NCBI RefSeq assembly: GCF_014358075.1
Contig: NZ_JACONT010000003.1
Location: forward strand, 89,876-153,875
From: Sphingomonas albertensis
Lineage (GTDB): Bacteria; Pseudomonadota; Alphaproteobacteria; Sphingomonadales; Sphingomonadaceae
DNA: 64,000 nucleotides
Direction of reading: 5' to 3'
Of this stretch, positions 1-8,537 are shown in pieces. A model generated the notes under the pieces. That model saw nothing but the letters and a program-made list of their open reading frames with translations. It was not told where the DNA came from and made no database searches. A program made the position numbers and the translations under genes. Positions within the stretch are counted from its first letter, which is position 1; every line of letters starts with the position of its first letter.

Positions 1-4
1 CGTG

Positions 5-50
5 CTCTCGCGGAGGCAGGACCTAAATTGGGGCCCCGCCTTCGCGAGAG
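5..50. repeat. GC-rich inverted repeat
   Basis: Two 13-base arms (5-17 and 38-50) are complementary apart from one position and are separated by 20 bases. The element lies just past the 3' end of the leftward gene ending at 82, so it may act as a transcription terminator or be a copy of a dispersed intergenic repeat. It has no T-run. Confidence 0.5.
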
Positions 51-81
51 GACAGATCGGATGCTCCCGCGCGACGACGGA

Positions 82-441
82 TCAGCGAGTTGCGATCTGC
101 TGCGTCTGACGGGCCAGCGCGCGGCTCGCGAGATCGTGCGACGAAACCACCGCACCCGACGGCAGGTCCATCGCGACCGCGGGCCGCTGCAGAACCGCAG
201 AATACAGCGCCCGGGCTTCCGAGTCGCGGCCGGTCCGGCGGTATACCGACGCCAGGTTGAGCATCAGTTCGGGACGCTGCGGGAAAATCTTCCGCTCGGC
301 GACGATGCGCTGTTCCGCCGTCGATAGGTCGCCCGCCGCGATGGCCGTGTAGCCGGTGCGATCCTGGTTAGCGGATGGGGCCGCCAGCGCCGGCGTTGCC
401 GCGCCAAGGGTTGCGAGAACGAACAGGACGGACTTGCGCAT
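82..441 (-). CDS. small secreted TPR-like protein
   Basis: This 119-residue protein starts with a clear signal peptide (MRKSVLFVLATLGAATPALA), so it is probably periplasmic. The middle (PELMLNLASVYRRTGRDSEARALYSAVL) has the helix-turn-helix pattern of one tetratricopeptide repeat, suggesting a protein-protein contact role. The exact function is not recognisable. It lies downstream of, and in the same direction as, the tonB-exb genes, but a strong terminator separates it from them. A perfect GTGACA-N6-TGTCAC palindrome 45 bases upstream of its start suggests its own regulation. Confidence 0.75.
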   Translation of the reverse strand: MRKSVLFVLATLGAATPALAAPSANQDRTGYTAIAAGDLSTAEQRIVAERKIFPQRPELMLNLASVYRRTGRDSEARALYSAVLQRPAVAMDLPSGAVVSSHDLASRALARQTQQIATR

Positions 442-485
442 CTCTCATCTCCACTGACCTTCGCCGATCGGAAGGTTTCATTTTT

Positions 486-503
486 GTGACAACGGTGTGT
501 CAC
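486..503. promoter_or_regulatory. GTGACA-N6-TGTCAC palindrome
   Basis: Perfect 6-base arms separated by 6 bases, placed 45 bases upstream of the leftward gene starting at 441. The geometry fits a dimeric regulator site. The cognate factor is unknown. Confidence 0.35.
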
Positions 504-582
504 TTCGATGACTGTCATACAAGTACATTGATCAAGTTTCGCTGCCGGTCACAGCGCGCGGCCCCAAGCCGTCGCACACAAG

Positions 583-613
583 AAAAAAAGGGCGGCCCCG
601 GAGGACCGCCCTT
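583..613 (-). terminator. Rho-independent terminator of the exb cluster
   Basis: Read on the minus strand, a GGGCGG...CCGCCC stem with a short GC-rich loop is followed by seven T residues. It lies about 30 bases past the stop of the last exbD gene and should end the tonB-exbB-exbD-exbD transcript. Confidence 0.85.
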
Positions 614-641
614 TGGACGTTCGATACTGTACGCAGGCGAC

Positions 642-1070
642 TTAGAAGTCGTTGCGATACTGCTCGTTGCCGATGAAGCCGAGCTTCGTGATCGCAGACC
701 GCTTGATGACGGCCAGCGTACGATCGACCACTTCGTACCGCGCCTGCGGATCAGGCTGGAAGTGGAGTTCGGGCTCGGGCGTCATGCCGGCGGACTGATC
801 CAGATACTGGCGCAGCGTGACTTCGTCGACCGGCGCACCGTTCCACGCGATAACACCGGCGGCATCGATCGAGATCTTGTTCTTCTCGGGATTGACCGGG
901 TTCTGCGGCTGGTTCGGGCTGTTGACCGGAAGATCGACCTTCACCGCGTGCGTCTGGATGGGGATCGTGATGATGAACATGATGAGGAGAACGAGCAGGA
1001 CGTCGATCAACGGCGTCATGTTCATTTCCATCATCGGCGAGCCATCTTCTTTGCCGCCGCTCATTGCCAT
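642..1070 (-). CDS. exbD: ExbD/TolR biopolymer transport protein (second copy)
   Basis: A 142-residue ExbD/TolR family protein: short cytoplasmic N-terminus, one membrane helix, periplasmic domain. The helix begins with PLIDVLLVLLIMF; its aspartate matches the essential proton-conducting Asp of ExbD. With ExbB it forms the proton-driven motor that energises TonB-dependent outer membrane transport. It is the last gene of a leftward tonB-exbB-exbD-exbD cluster, 46 bases after the first exbD. Two exbD copies suggest a heteromeric or specialised motor. It is shorter than its neighbour copy (158 residues) and the two are clearly diverged. Confidence 0.93.
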   Translation of the reverse strand: MAMSGGKEDGSPMMEMNMTPLIDVLLVLLIMFIITIPIQTHAVKVDLPVNSPNQPQNPVNPEKNKISIDAAGVIAWNGAPVDEVTLRQYLDQSAGMTPEPELHFQPDPQARYEVVDRTLAVIKRSAITKLGFIGNEQYRNDF

Positions 1071-1116
1071 TCTATGCTACTCCTAAATACGTCCGAGCGA
1101 CCGTCAGCGTTCGGCA

Positions 1117-1593
1117 TCAGCGTTCGGTGGTGCCGCCCGGGGGCGGTTCGGAGATGAAACCGACGCGGGCGAACCCGGCCTGCTGCATCGTGTAGATCGT
1201 GGCGCCGATGCAGCGATACGGTGCGTCCACGTCGCCGCGGATATGCGCCTCGGGAAGTTCGAGACCGGCAGCATTGGCACCGCCCTGACGTGCGATCTCA
1301 GCCTTCAGCTTGTCGACACCCCGTTGCAGCAGCTCTTCATGAGTAACCTGCGAAAGGCCCCAATATACCTGGCACTGTCCGTTGGCCGAAGTCACCGACA
1401 GCGAGACATTCTCTGGCTTGGTCATCGTCGGATCGAAGCGAACCTCCGGGAGCTTCAGCTGCACCGCCTGGACCGCGACAGTCGTCGTCACCAGGAAGAT
1501 GATCAGGAGCACGAGCATGACGTCGACCAGCGGCGTCGTATTGATGTCCGATATCGAACTCTCGGTGGAATCGCCACCAACACTCATCGCCAT
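1117..1593 (-). CDS. exbD: ExbD/TolR biopolymer transport protein (first copy)
   Basis: This 158-residue ExbD-family protein has a single N-terminal membrane helix starting PLVDVMLVLLIIF, with the conserved membrane Asp, and a periplasmic domain. It should couple proton flow through ExbB to TonB. The periplasmic part contains two cysteines (GQCQVYW and YRCIGA), which could form a disulfide; the second copy lacks them. It lies between exbB and the other exbD in the same leftward cluster. Confidence 0.93.
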   Translation of the reverse strand: MAMSVGGDSTESSISDINTTPLVDVMLVLLIIFLVTTTVAVQAVQLKLPEVRFDPTMTKPENVSLSVTSANGQCQVYWGLSQVTHEELLQRGVDKLKAEIARQGGANAAGLELPEAHIRGDVDAPYRCIGATIYTMQQAGFARVGFISEPPPGGTTER

Positions 1594-1648
1594 GTGCGAA
1601 CTATCCTATCCATGTAATCGCCACCGGAACTGCCGGCGGCAATGAAGC

Positions 1649-1672
1649 GGGGCCGCTGCGAACAGCAGCCCC
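1649..1672 (-). promoter_or_regulatory. stem-loop between exbB and exbD
   Basis: A 10-base-pair GC stem with a TTCG-type tetraloop on the minus-strand RNA lies just after the exbB stop. No U-tract follows on that strand, so it is not a standard terminator. It could stabilise exbB mRNA or set the exbB:exbD ratio; this is inference. Confidence 0.35.
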
Positions 1673-1684
1673 CCTTTTCGCGTC

Positions 1685-2479
1685 TTAGTTGGCGCGCGGC
1701 ACGCCACCAGTCTGGCCGGCGGTCGTGGTCGTCGTAACAGGCTTGGCCGCAACCGGCTTGGCAGCCGTTGCGATCGACGGACGCACGGCGCCGTTCGAAG
1801 CAAGGAAGCCCAGCACGTCGTTCGAGAAGGCCGACAGGTCCTCTGCGATCGACTTGTTGCGGCGCTGCAGCCAGTTGTACGACAGCACGGCGGGAACTGC
1901 GACGACCAGACCCAGTGCGGTCATGATCAGTGCTTCACCGACCGGCCCTGCGACCTTGTCGATCGATGCCTGACCCGATGCACCGATCTTCACGAGTGCG
2001 CGGTAGATGCCGATAACCGTGCCGAACAGACCGATGAACGGCGAGACCGAACCGACCGTCGCGAGGAAAGCGAGACCGCCACCCAGCTTCGAGTTGATCG
2101 CAGCTTCCGAACGCGCGAGCGAACCGTGCAGCCAGTCATGGGCCTCGACCGGATCGGTCAGCTTCGAATGCTGCTCCTGAGCGGCCAGGCCGTCGTCGAC
2201 GATCTGCTTGTAGGCCGAGTTCTTCTCCAGCTTGGCCGAACCTTCGCGAAGGCTGTTCGACGACCAGAAGGCCTGACGGACGCGCTTGCCCTGACCGATG
2301 ATCTTCTGCTGCTCGAACAGCTTCGAGAACAGGATGTAGAACGACACGACCGACATCAGCACGAGGATGCCGAACACGGTCTGCGAGATCAGGCCGCCTT
2401 CGCGAAGTGCGGCCTGGAGGCCGTACGGGTTGGCGTCGGCAGCGGCGGTCCCGGCCGCCGCAAGAATGGTGGTGATCAT
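1685..2479 (-). CDS. exbB: MotA/TolQ/ExbB proton channel protein
   Basis: A 264-residue inner-membrane protein of the ExbB/TolQ family. Predicted membrane segments lie at about residues 32-51, 132-154 and 180-202. The segment FIGLFGTVIGIYRAL followed by VGEALIMTALGLVVAVPAV is the family signature lining the proton path. The C-terminus is a low-complexity Ala/Thr-rich tail. With the two ExbD proteins and TonB encoded beside it, it forms the energy-transducing complex for TonB-dependent receptors. The start (MITTILAAAG) lies 68 bases after the tonB stop. Confidence 0.95.
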   Translation of the reverse strand: MITTILAAAGTAAADANPYGLQAALREGGLISQTVFGILVLMSVVSFYILFSKLFEQQKIIGQGKRVRQAFWSSNSLREGSAKLEKNSAYKQIVDDGLAAQEQHSKLTDPVEAHDWLHGSLARSEAAINSKLGGGLAFLATVGSVSPFIGLFGTVIGIYRALVKIGASGQASIDKVAGPVGEALIMTALGLVVAVPAVLSYNWLQRRNKSIAEDLSAFSNDVLGFLASNGAVRPSIATAAKPVAAKPVTTTTTAGQTGGVPRAN

Positions 2480-2547
2480 GATCGGTTAGTCCTCTGACTA
2501 TATAGGTCTATATCTGAAACGAAAGCTGCGGCGGTTATGGCACCAAA

Positions 2548-3228
2548 TTACTGGGGCGGGATCTTCCACGTCACGCGACGCGAAGAGCTCGACCGGATCG
2601 GGTTGCCCGCCGTGTCCACTGCCGGCGAATACCGACCACGCCGTGTGATCGCGGCGCAAGCGGCCCGATCCAGCGCAGACGATCCGCTCGACGACGTGAC
2701 GCGGCAATTCTCGACGCGACCCTGGGTGTTAATGTCCCAAGCGATCCCAACCGTGCCTTCTTCCTCGGCGCGGAGCGAGCTCGGCGGATAGTCGTCCGTC
2801 GACACCCACTGTGCGGGATCACCCTTTGCACCGGCCGCCTTGCTAACGACTGGTGGTGCCGGTGCTGCTGGCGGAGCCGGCGGCGCGGGAGGCGCAGGCG
2901 GGGCCGTCGGCTGGAACCGAGGGATGATCGTCGACGTGGTGATCGCAGGCGCAGGCTGCGGGGTCACGACCACTGGTGGCGGCGTCACGACCGTGGTCGG
3001 TGGCGGCGGCAAGTTTGGCTGGTCAGGCGGCGGCGGCGGGGGCTCGTCGGGCGGAGGCGGCGGCGGCGGCGGCTCCACGTCGAACGTCGTCATCTTTTCT
3101 TGGGCCTTCTTCACGTACTGGTACGCGAGGCCCGTGACGAAAGCGTAGCCCAAGGCCGCATGAATCAGCGCGACGATCACGATCGCGACGATTTTGCCTC
3201 CGGACATCTTCTGGTCAGTATAGGCCAT
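2548..3228 (-). CDS. tonB: energy transducer TonB
   Basis: A 226-residue TonB. It has an N-terminal signal-anchor helix (about residues 12-34), a long proline-rich periplasmic spacer (about 50-125, with runs of 5-8 prolines) and a C-terminal TonB domain (about 140-226, with YPPSSLRAEEEGTVGIAW and DRAACAAI). It spans the periplasm and passes ExbBD motor force to outer membrane receptors for siderophores, glycans and similar substrates. It is the first gene of the leftward cluster, so the promoter should lie in the 224 bases up to 3452. Confidence 0.95.
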   Translation of the reverse strand: MAYTDQKMSGGKIVAIVIVALIHAALGYAFVTGLAYQYVKKAQEKMTTFDVEPPPPPPPPDEPPPPPPDQPNLPPPPTTVVTPPPVVVTPQPAPAITTSTIIPRFQPTAPPAPPAPPAPPAAPAPPVVSKAAGAKGDPAQWVSTDDYPPSSLRAEEEGTVGIAWDINTQGRVENCRVTSSSGSSALDRAACAAITRRGRYSPAVDTAGNPIRSSSSRRVTWKIPPQ

Positions 3229-3452
3229 TCAGAAACGACACTCCCTTAATCTGCCTGCTCCGTACGCACATGTCCGTACTCGGTACGCGACACATGCGTC
3301 TGCCGTTGGCCGGAATAACCACGGGGCATTCACCAAGTCCTATCGCCACGTCATGCGACACGCAAACGCTTTGTCAGACGCAACAAACTTACAACCGCTA
3401 GATGGCAGAATTATTTCTGTATCGTTCAGCTTGGGTCGCGTAGCCTGTCGGC

Positions 3453-4349
3453 ATGAATCCATTGTTTCACGTTACGGCTTCGGCCCTGTCGATCGCGCTC
3501 GTCGCGCTCCCCGTCCATGCCGGACAGATGCCCCCACTAGGCCAGGTTTCTCCCGGTAACGCGTCGGTTTCGCGTGATGCGGTGCAACCGGATAGCGCCG
3601 GCGGGATCGGGTATGCCGACATCGCCGACATGGTGCTGTCCGCGCCGGTGATCGCCGATGCGACGGTGCGATCGACCGCGAAGATCAAGCCCGCCGAAGC
3701 TCCGAACCTCGTGCCGGGTTTAGTCCGACTATATGTCGAGGTTGACGTTACGGCGCTGATCCGGGGGGCAGATGGGCTGCCGCCGCGAATCGGGTATCTG
3801 CTCGACGTTGCCCCCGATTCGGCGGGTCGCGTGCCGAAGTTCAAGAAGGCGCGCGTGCTGATCTTCGCGCGGCCGGTGCCCGGCGCGGTCAACCAGGTCC
3901 AGCTGATAGCGCCCGACGCGCAGCTCGACTGGACGCCGACCGCCGATGCGCGCGCGCGAAAGATCGCCAAGGACGCATTGGCAAGCGACGCACCACCGGT
4001 CATCACCGGGATCGGCAACGCATTCCACGTCGCGGGCGCGCTGCCCGGCGAGGGCGAGACGCAGATTTTCCTGACTACCGCGGACCAGCGGCCGGTGTCG
4101 CTGTCGATCCTGCGCCGTCCGGGCGAACAGCCACGCTGGGCGGTCGCGCTGAGCGAGATCGTCGACGAATCCGCCGCACCGCCGGCGCCCGAGACGTTGC
4201 TGTGGTACCGGATGGCGTGCGCATTGCCGCAGACACTGCCCGAGCGGAGCACCGGGTCGCTGGAGGCCGCCGACGCGACGATCGCGCGCGAGGATTACGC
4301 TTATGTGCTGGCCGCGCTCGGCCCGTGCGGGCGGACGCGGAAGGTCTAG
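3453..4349 (+). CDS. secreted protein of unknown function
   Basis: A 298-residue protein with an N-terminal signal peptide (MNPLFHVTASALSIALVALPVHA). The rest is soluble and rich in beta-type segments, with no motif I recognise and no membrane helices. It is divergent from tonB, sharing a 224-base intergenic region. The codon pattern is typical of the neighbourhood. A periplasmic or envelope role is inferred from the signal peptide only. Confidence 0.8.
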   Translation: MNPLFHVTASALSIALVALPVHAGQMPPLGQVSPGNASVSRDAVQPDSAGGIGYADIADMVLSAPVIADATVRSTAKIKPAEAPNLVPGLVRLYVEVDVTALIRGADGLPPRIGYLLDVAPDSAGRVPKFKKARVLIFARPVPGAVNQVQLIAPDAQLDWTPTADARARKIAKDALASDAPPVITGIGNAFHVAGALPGEGETQIFLTTADQRPVSLSILRRPGEQPRWAVALSEIVDESAAPPAPETLLWYRMACALPQTLPERSTGSLEAADATIAREDYAYVLAALGPCGRTRKV

Positions 4350-4390
4350 CGCCAATTGCGGAAGGACACGGAGCAAGGGTTGGCGTCTGC

Positions 4391-4440
4391 CTCCCCCTCC
4401 GTCTGGCAAGCGCCAGCCACCTCCCCCTTGCGGGAGAGGA
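4391..4440 (+). repeat. dispersed intergenic repeat, copy 1
   Basis: A 50-base element beginning CTCCCCCTCCGTCTGGCAAG. It matches the element at 5272-5321 with two differences. It contains a CTGGC...GCCAG hairpin. It sits between the converging genes ending at 4349 and 4445. Confidence 0.8.
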
Positions 4441-4444
4441 TCCC

Positions 4445-4744
4445 TTACAGGTTGTGCGAGTGAATTTCGATCAATTGGCCCGTGGTCGAGGGCGCGTTCT
4501 CTAAAAACGCGACCGCCGCATCGACGTCAGCGGCGGCGCCGCCCTCAGCCAGCACCACCGCATTCACCCGAGTCGCGGGCGCCAATTCCACCGCGAGCGG
4601 GCCGATCGCAGCCTTTGCCAGCGCCATCGCCAGCGCATCCGGCGTCGCCGGAATCACGACCACCAGCGACTCGCCAACCGCCCCCCGCACCAGCGCGGCG
4701 ATATCCCCACCCGGTTCGCCACCCGGTTCGAGCGTCAGGCGCAT
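4445..4744 (-). CDS. small Rossmann-like protein downstream of folB
   Basis: A 99-residue protein starting 4 bases after the folB stop, so almost certainly co-translated with it. It has alternating hydrophobic strands and Ala-rich helices (GESLVVVIPATPDALAMALAKAAIGPLAVELAP) resembling the C-terminal part of a Rossmann/short-chain dehydrogenase fold. There is no catalytic Tyr-x-x-x-Lys motif. The placement suggests a link to pterin or folate metabolism, but the function is unknown. Confidence 0.7.
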   Translation of the reverse strand: MRLTLEPGGEPGGDIAALVRGAVGESLVVVIPATPDALAMALAKAAIGPLAVELAPATRVNAVVLAEGGAAADVDAAVAFLENAPSTTGQLIEIHSHNL

Positions 4745-4748
4745 GCGG

Positions 4749-5120
4749 TCAGCGGCGGTGGCGGACGAGAGTCACGCCGATCGCCTCGTCCGCCTCGGCG
4801 ATTGCCAGTTTCACGATCTTCACCTTCACGCGCAGCACGCGCGCATCCTGCAGGAACAGCGTCTCGCAGATATGATCCGCCACGCCCTCGATCAGCGTGA
4901 AGTGCACGCCCGGCGGCAGCGCAGTGGTCGCCGCATTCTTCAGATCGAGGTAATTTTTCGACGCCGACAACGGCGTATCGGGGTCGAACCGCTTGGGGCA
5001 CACCATGTCGACGGTCAGCGAGATCCGCAGCGGCTGCGGCAGGTGTGTCTCCTCCGAATAGATGCCGGTCAGGACCTGCACTTCGAGATCGTGGACTTCG
5101 AGTTGAAGACTGTCTTCCAT
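4749..5120 (-). CDS. folB: dihydroneopterin aldolase family protein
   Basis: A 123-residue protein of the FolB/T-fold family. FolB converts 7,8-dihydroneopterin to 6-hydroxymethyl-7,8-dihydropterin and glycolaldehyde in folate synthesis. The sequence shows the N-terminal strand LEVHDLEVQVLTGIYSEET, the central YLDLKNA segment and LIEGVADHICETLFL, which fit the family. The start at MEDSLQLEV is preferred over an upstream Met at 5195 because the family begins just before this strand and the extra 25 residues are not FolB-like. The next gene follows within 4 bases. Confidence 0.88.
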   Translation of the reverse strand: MEDSLQLEVHDLEVQVLTGIYSEETHLPQPLRISLTVDMVCPKRFDPDTPLSASKNYLDLKNAATTALPPGVHFTLIEGVADHICETLFLQDARVLRVKVKIVKLAIAEADEAIGVTLVRHRR

Positions 5121-5202
5121 CGCCGCGCCTCTAGCAGACGCGCGGCGAGATGAAAGTCGGGTCTTCGAAGTGAGACGCGCTGACCAGCAACTCACGCAAT
5201 CC

Positions 5203-5248
5203 TCCCCCGCCAGGGGGAGGTGGCACCGAAGGTGACGGAGGGGGAGGA
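5203..5248 (-). repeat. dispersed intergenic repeat, inverted variant
   Basis: On the minus strand this reads CCTCCCCCTCCGTCACCTTC and ends in a CCTCCCCC...GGGGGAGG stem. It is a variant of the elements at 4391 and 5272 in the opposite orientation. Together with the 5272 copy it makes a large inverted structure between folB and the acetyltransferase gene. Confidence 0.65.
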
Positions 5249-5271
5249 CACGGAATGCCGGTTTCCCTTAC

Positions 5272-5321
5272 CTCCCCCTCCGTCTGGCAAACGCCAGCCA
5301 CCTCCCCCTTGCGGGGGAGGA
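5272..5321 (+). repeat. dispersed intergenic repeat, copy 2
   Basis: This matches 48 of 50 positions of the element at 4391-4440. It lies in the otherwise gene-free stretch 5121-5476 between divergent genes. Confidence 0.8.
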
Positions 5322-5476
5322 TTCTAACGGGCGGCCCTCGATCACTCGGAGTAGCGCCTCGACAACAGCCCCCCACCCCCGCCGGTTATCCTTGCGTTCA
5401 GCCGCACCGAAGTTAAAGCGCGCTGCCCCCATCGCCCGCGCGCCGTCGCGCGGCACGTCCGGGGGCAGGAGATGCC

Positions 5477-6004
5477 GTGATCACTCTCGTCCCCCTCGAC
5501 AGCATCGATCCGGCCATGGTCGAGTCGCTGCTCGATCGCGCGTTCGGGCCGGACCGTTTTCGCCGCACCGCCTACACGATCCGCGGCGCTGGCGAGGCGA
5601 TAGCCGTCCTCAGCTTCGCGGCGATCGAGGACGGCGCCCTGGTCGGCTCAATCCAATGCTGGCCGATCGCGCTGATCCAGGACGGGGTCGAAACGCCGCT
5701 CGTCATGCTCGGCCCGGTCGCGGTCGAGCCGACCCACCAGGGCGACGGGATCGGCCGCCGTTTGATGACCCGCGCGCTCGATGCGGCAGCCGGACACAGC
5801 CTCGATGGCGCGCTGATGCTGATCGGCGATCCTGACTATTACGGCCGCTTCTTCGGCTTCTCCGCCGATCGCACCACGCATTGGCGCGCACCGGGTCCAG
5901 TCGAGCGCCACCGCCTGCTCGCACGCGGCGACGCCGTCCCGAACACGCCCGGCATGCTCGGTGCACGCGTGCCGGTTACGATACCAGTCACCGCATCCGC
6001 ATAA
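5477..6004 (+). CDS. GNAT family N-acetyltransferase
   Basis: A 175-residue GNAT-fold acetyltransferase. The acetyl-CoA binding motif A is clear: LGPVAVEPTHQGDGIGRRLM, with the Q/R-x-x-G-x-G/A pyrophosphate loop as QGDGIG. Family members transfer acetyl from acetyl-CoA to an amine. The downstream segment GDPDYYGRFFGF is typical of the YhbS-like subgroup. The substrate is unknown. GTG is used as start, with GGAG-like bases a few positions upstream. Confidence 0.88.
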   Translation: MITLVPLDSIDPAMVESLLDRAFGPDRFRRTAYTIRGAGEAIAVLSFAAIEDGALVGSIQCWPIALIQDGVETPLVMLGPVAVEPTHQGDGIGRRLMTRALDAAAGHSLDGALMLIGDPDYYGRFFGFSADRTTHWRAPGPVERHRLLARGDAVPNTPGMLGARVPVTIPVTASA

Positions 6005-6047
6005 GCCGCCGCTTTACCTGGCCCCCCTGCCCGCCTAGTCCGCCGCC

Positions 6048-6629
6048 ATGCCCATGGATCCCATCCCCGATATCGCCTCCTTAAGTCTCGCCGAGATCGC
6101 CAAGCTCGTCGAGGAAGCCAAGCTCCCGCCGGTCGAGAAATGGAACCCGACGCATTGCGGCGACAGCGAGATGCGGATCGCGCGCGACGGCACTTGGTAT
6201 CACCAGGGCTCGCCGATCGGACGCCCGGCGATGGTCCGGCTGTTCTCGACGATCCTGCGCCGCGAGGCCGATGGCAGCCACGTCCTCGTCACCCCCGTCG
6301 AAAAGCTCGATATCGAGGTCGAGGACGCGCCCTTCATCGCGGTCGAGATGAAGGCCGAGGGCACCGGTCGCGACTCGAAACTCGCCTTCCGGCTCAACAC
6401 CGGCGATCTCGTCACCGCGGGTCCCGAGCATCCACTGCGCTTCGTCGAGGATACCGACGGCCCGCGACCGTATCTCGTCGTGCGCGGCGGGATGGAGGCG
6501 CTGGTCGTGCGCTCGGTCTATTACGAACTCGCCGAGCGCGCGATCGCCGATGATGCGACGCCAGCCGGCCTTTGGAGCGACGGGGCGTTCTTCCCGCTGG
6601 AGCCCGCCGCGCTGGAACCCAACGCATGA
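6048..6629 (+). CDS. DUF1285 family protein
   Basis: A 193-residue cytoplasmic protein matching the DUF1285 pattern: CGDSEMRIARDGTWYHQGSPIGRPAMVRLF followed by VTPVEKLDIEVEDAPF. The family has no established biochemical role. Its stop overlaps the start of the downstream NUDIX gene (ATGA), and the CCA-transferase gene follows in the same way, so the three genes form one operon. Confidence 0.88.
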   Translation: MPMDPIPDIASLSLAEIAKLVEEAKLPPVEKWNPTHCGDSEMRIARDGTWYHQGSPIGRPAMVRLFSTILRREADGSHVLVTPVEKLDIEVEDAPFIAVEMKAEGTGRDSKLAFRLNTGDLVTAGPEHPLRFVEDTDGPRPYLVVRGGMEALVVRSVYYELAERAIADDATPAGLWSDGAFFPLEPAALEPNA

Positions 6630-7222
6630 GTTTGACGGAACGGCTGACCGCAGCGCTGGCGAAGGGCGCCGGCTCGCACATGATCCTGCTCACCGGCGAC
6701 CAGCATGACGGCGACCTCACCGCCGCCGACACGCTGCTCCCCGCCGCGGTGCTGATCGCGGTCACCGATCGCGCCGATCCCGGCGTGATCCTGACGCAGC
6801 GCACCGATACGATGAGCCGCCACCCCGGCCAGATCGCGTTCCCCGGCGGTCGGATCGATCCCGGCGAGGACGTCGTCACCGCCGCGCTCCGTGAAGCCGA
6901 GGAGGAAATCGCCCTCCCGCGCGACGAGGTCCGGGTGATCGGCGAGGCGGACAGCTACCGCACCGTCACCGGTTTCCAGGTGACGCCGGTGATCGGCATC
7001 ATACCGCCCGACCTGGTGTTCACGCCGAGCGAAGCCGAAGTCGCCAGCGTCTTCGAAGTGCCACTCGCGTTTCTCCTCGACGAAGCGAACCATGTCGAGG
7101 CGACGCTCGAATGGCAGGGCCATGACCGGCATTATTACGAGATCATGTGGAACGAGCGCCGCATTTGGGGTGCGACCGCAGCGATGATCGTCAATCTCGC
7201 CCGCCGCCTGAGGTGGTCTTGA
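6626..7222 (+). CDS. NUDIX hydrolase, CoA pyrophosphatase-like
   Basis: A 198-residue NUDIX hydrolase. The NUDIX box GGRIDPGEDVVTAALREAEEE supplies the metal-binding glutamates, and the preceding RHPGQIAFPGG segment is the extra motif of CoA-pyrophosphatase-type NUDIX proteins (NudL-like). The expected reaction is hydrolysis of the CoA pyrophosphate bond. The ATG at 6626 overlaps the upstream stop (ATGA) and is preferred to an in-frame Met 18 codons earlier. It is translationally coupled on both sides. Confidence 0.9.
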   Translation: MSLTERLTAALAKGAGSHMILLTGDQHDGDLTAADTLLPAAVLIAVTDRADPGVILTQRTDTMSRHPGQIAFPGGRIDPGEDVVTAALREAEEEIALPRDEVRVIGEADSYRTVTGFQVTPVIGIIPPDLVFTPSEAEVASVFEVPLAFLLDEANHVEATLEWQGHDRHYYEIMWNERRIWGATAAMIVNLARRLRWS

Positions 7223-8394
7223 TACTCCCGGCCGCACCGTGGCGCGATCGTGACGGTCTCGAAGCACTGACCAAGTTTCTCGGGGCAACCGAGGGCGAGT
7301 CCCGCTTCGTCGGAGGCGCAGTCCGTGACACGCTGCTCGGGATCGACGTCGCCGATGTCGATATCGCCACCCGCCTACCCCCGCAGGAGGTGATCGAGCG
7401 TCTCCAGGACGCGCGGATCAAGGCGGTCCCGACCGGCCTCGCGCACGGCACGATCACCGCGGTCACGCCCGCGGGTCCGGTCGAAGTAACGACGCTGCGC
7501 CGCGACGTCTCGACCGACGGCCGTCACGCCATCATCGCCTATACCGACGACTGGCGCGAGGATGCGGCGCGGCGCGACTTCACGATGAACGCGCTCTACG
7601 CAGACCCTGCGACGGGCGAGATCTTCGATTATTTCGGCGGCCTCGACGACCTCGCGGCACGGCGCGTGCGCTTCATCGGCGACCCGTTGCAGCGGATCGC
7701 CGAGGATCATCTGCGCATCCTCCGCTTCTTCCGGTTCCATGCCCGGTTCGGCACCTCGATCGACGAAGCGGGCCTGAATGCCTGTACCACCCGCGCGAAC
7801 GATCTGATGGCGCTCTCCCGCGAACGTGTCGCGAGCGAGGTGCTGAAGCTGCTGGTCGCCGCCAACGCGGTGCCGGTGGTCGCCTTGATGGTCGAGCGCG
7901 GGATTTTCCGCGCGGTCCTGCCCGAGATCGACGCGGCGGGTGCGGAGCGTCTCGCTCTCCTCGCCGGGCGCGAGACGGCGGCGGGGATCGCACCCGACCC
8001 GATCCGCCGCCTCGCCATGACGATCGCGCCCGCCGCGGCCGAAGCGGTCGGCGCGCGCCTGAAGCTGTCGAACACCGACCGCAAACGTCTGATCGCCGCC
8101 ACCGCCGGGCCCGGCACCGAAGGCCCGCAGGCGCTTGCCTACCGCGCCGGCATGACCGTCGCGATCGACCGGTTGCTGATCGCCGGCGAAGGCGTTTCCC
8201 CGATCAAGGACTGGACGCCCCCCGCCTTCCCGTTCTCCGGCGGCGCCTTGGTGGAACGCGGTCTGCGCAAGGGCCCGGACGTCGCGGCGATGCTGCGACA
8301 GGTCGAAACGCAGTGGATCGCGGAAGGCTTTCCGGATGCGGAACGCGTCGCGGCGATCGCAGATCAGATGGTGGCTGAAGCGCTGAGTTGCTAA
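7219..8394 (+). CDS. cca: CCA tRNA nucleotidyltransferase / poly(A) polymerase family
   Basis: A 391-residue class II nucleotidyltransferase that adds or repairs the CCA end of tRNAs. The head motif FVGGAVRDTLLG with DVDIA (metal-binding Asp pair), then TLRRDVSTDGRH, RRDFTMNALY and RIAEDHLRILRFFRFHARF, are the standard family motifs in order. I chose TTG at 7219 because it overlaps the NUDIX stop (TTGA) and gives MILPAAPWR, a plausible family N-terminus. It is the third gene of the DUF1285-NUDIX-cca operon. Confidence 0.93.
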   Translation: MILPAAPWRDRDGLEALTKFLGATEGESRFVGGAVRDTLLGIDVADVDIATRLPPQEVIERLQDARIKAVPTGLAHGTITAVTPAGPVEVTTLRRDVSTDGRHAIIAYTDDWREDAARRDFTMNALYADPATGEIFDYFGGLDDLAARRVRFIGDPLQRIAEDHLRILRFFRFHARFGTSIDEAGLNACTTRANDLMALSRERVASEVLKLLVAANAVPVVALMVERGIFRAVLPEIDAAGAERLALLAGRETAAGIAPDPIRRLAMTIAPAAAEAVGARLKLSNTDRKRLIAATAGPGTEGPQALAYRAGMTVAIDRLLIAGEGVSPIKDWTPPAFPFSGGALVERGLRKGPDVAAMLRQVETQWIAEGFPDAERVAAIADQMVAEALSC

Positions 8395-8454
8395 GCTGTT
8401 GAAGTGCTGGAGCGGCGAGCCGTGTACTTCCCAGTGCCGACGTCGCCCCAAATC

Positions 8455-8537
8455 CGTCACCCCAGCGGAAGCTGGGGATCCCCGTTGGCGGAGCGTCATA
8501 CCCACGCGATGAGATCCCAGCTTTCGCTGGGGTGACG
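8455..8537. repeat. inverted intergenic repeat pair
   Basis: The segment CGTCACCCCAGCGGAAGCTG recurs in inverted form at 8513-8537. Each half is itself a small hairpin. The whole forms an 83-base dyad past the end of cca. The rest of the gene-free stretch 8395-8719 contains only degenerate GTTGCGGCGAC-type reiterations (about 8563-8690). Confidence 0.8.

Noticed and set aside
2998..3075. Tandem GGC-type repeats
   Set aside because: They encode the proline runs of the TonB spacer and are not an independent repeat element.
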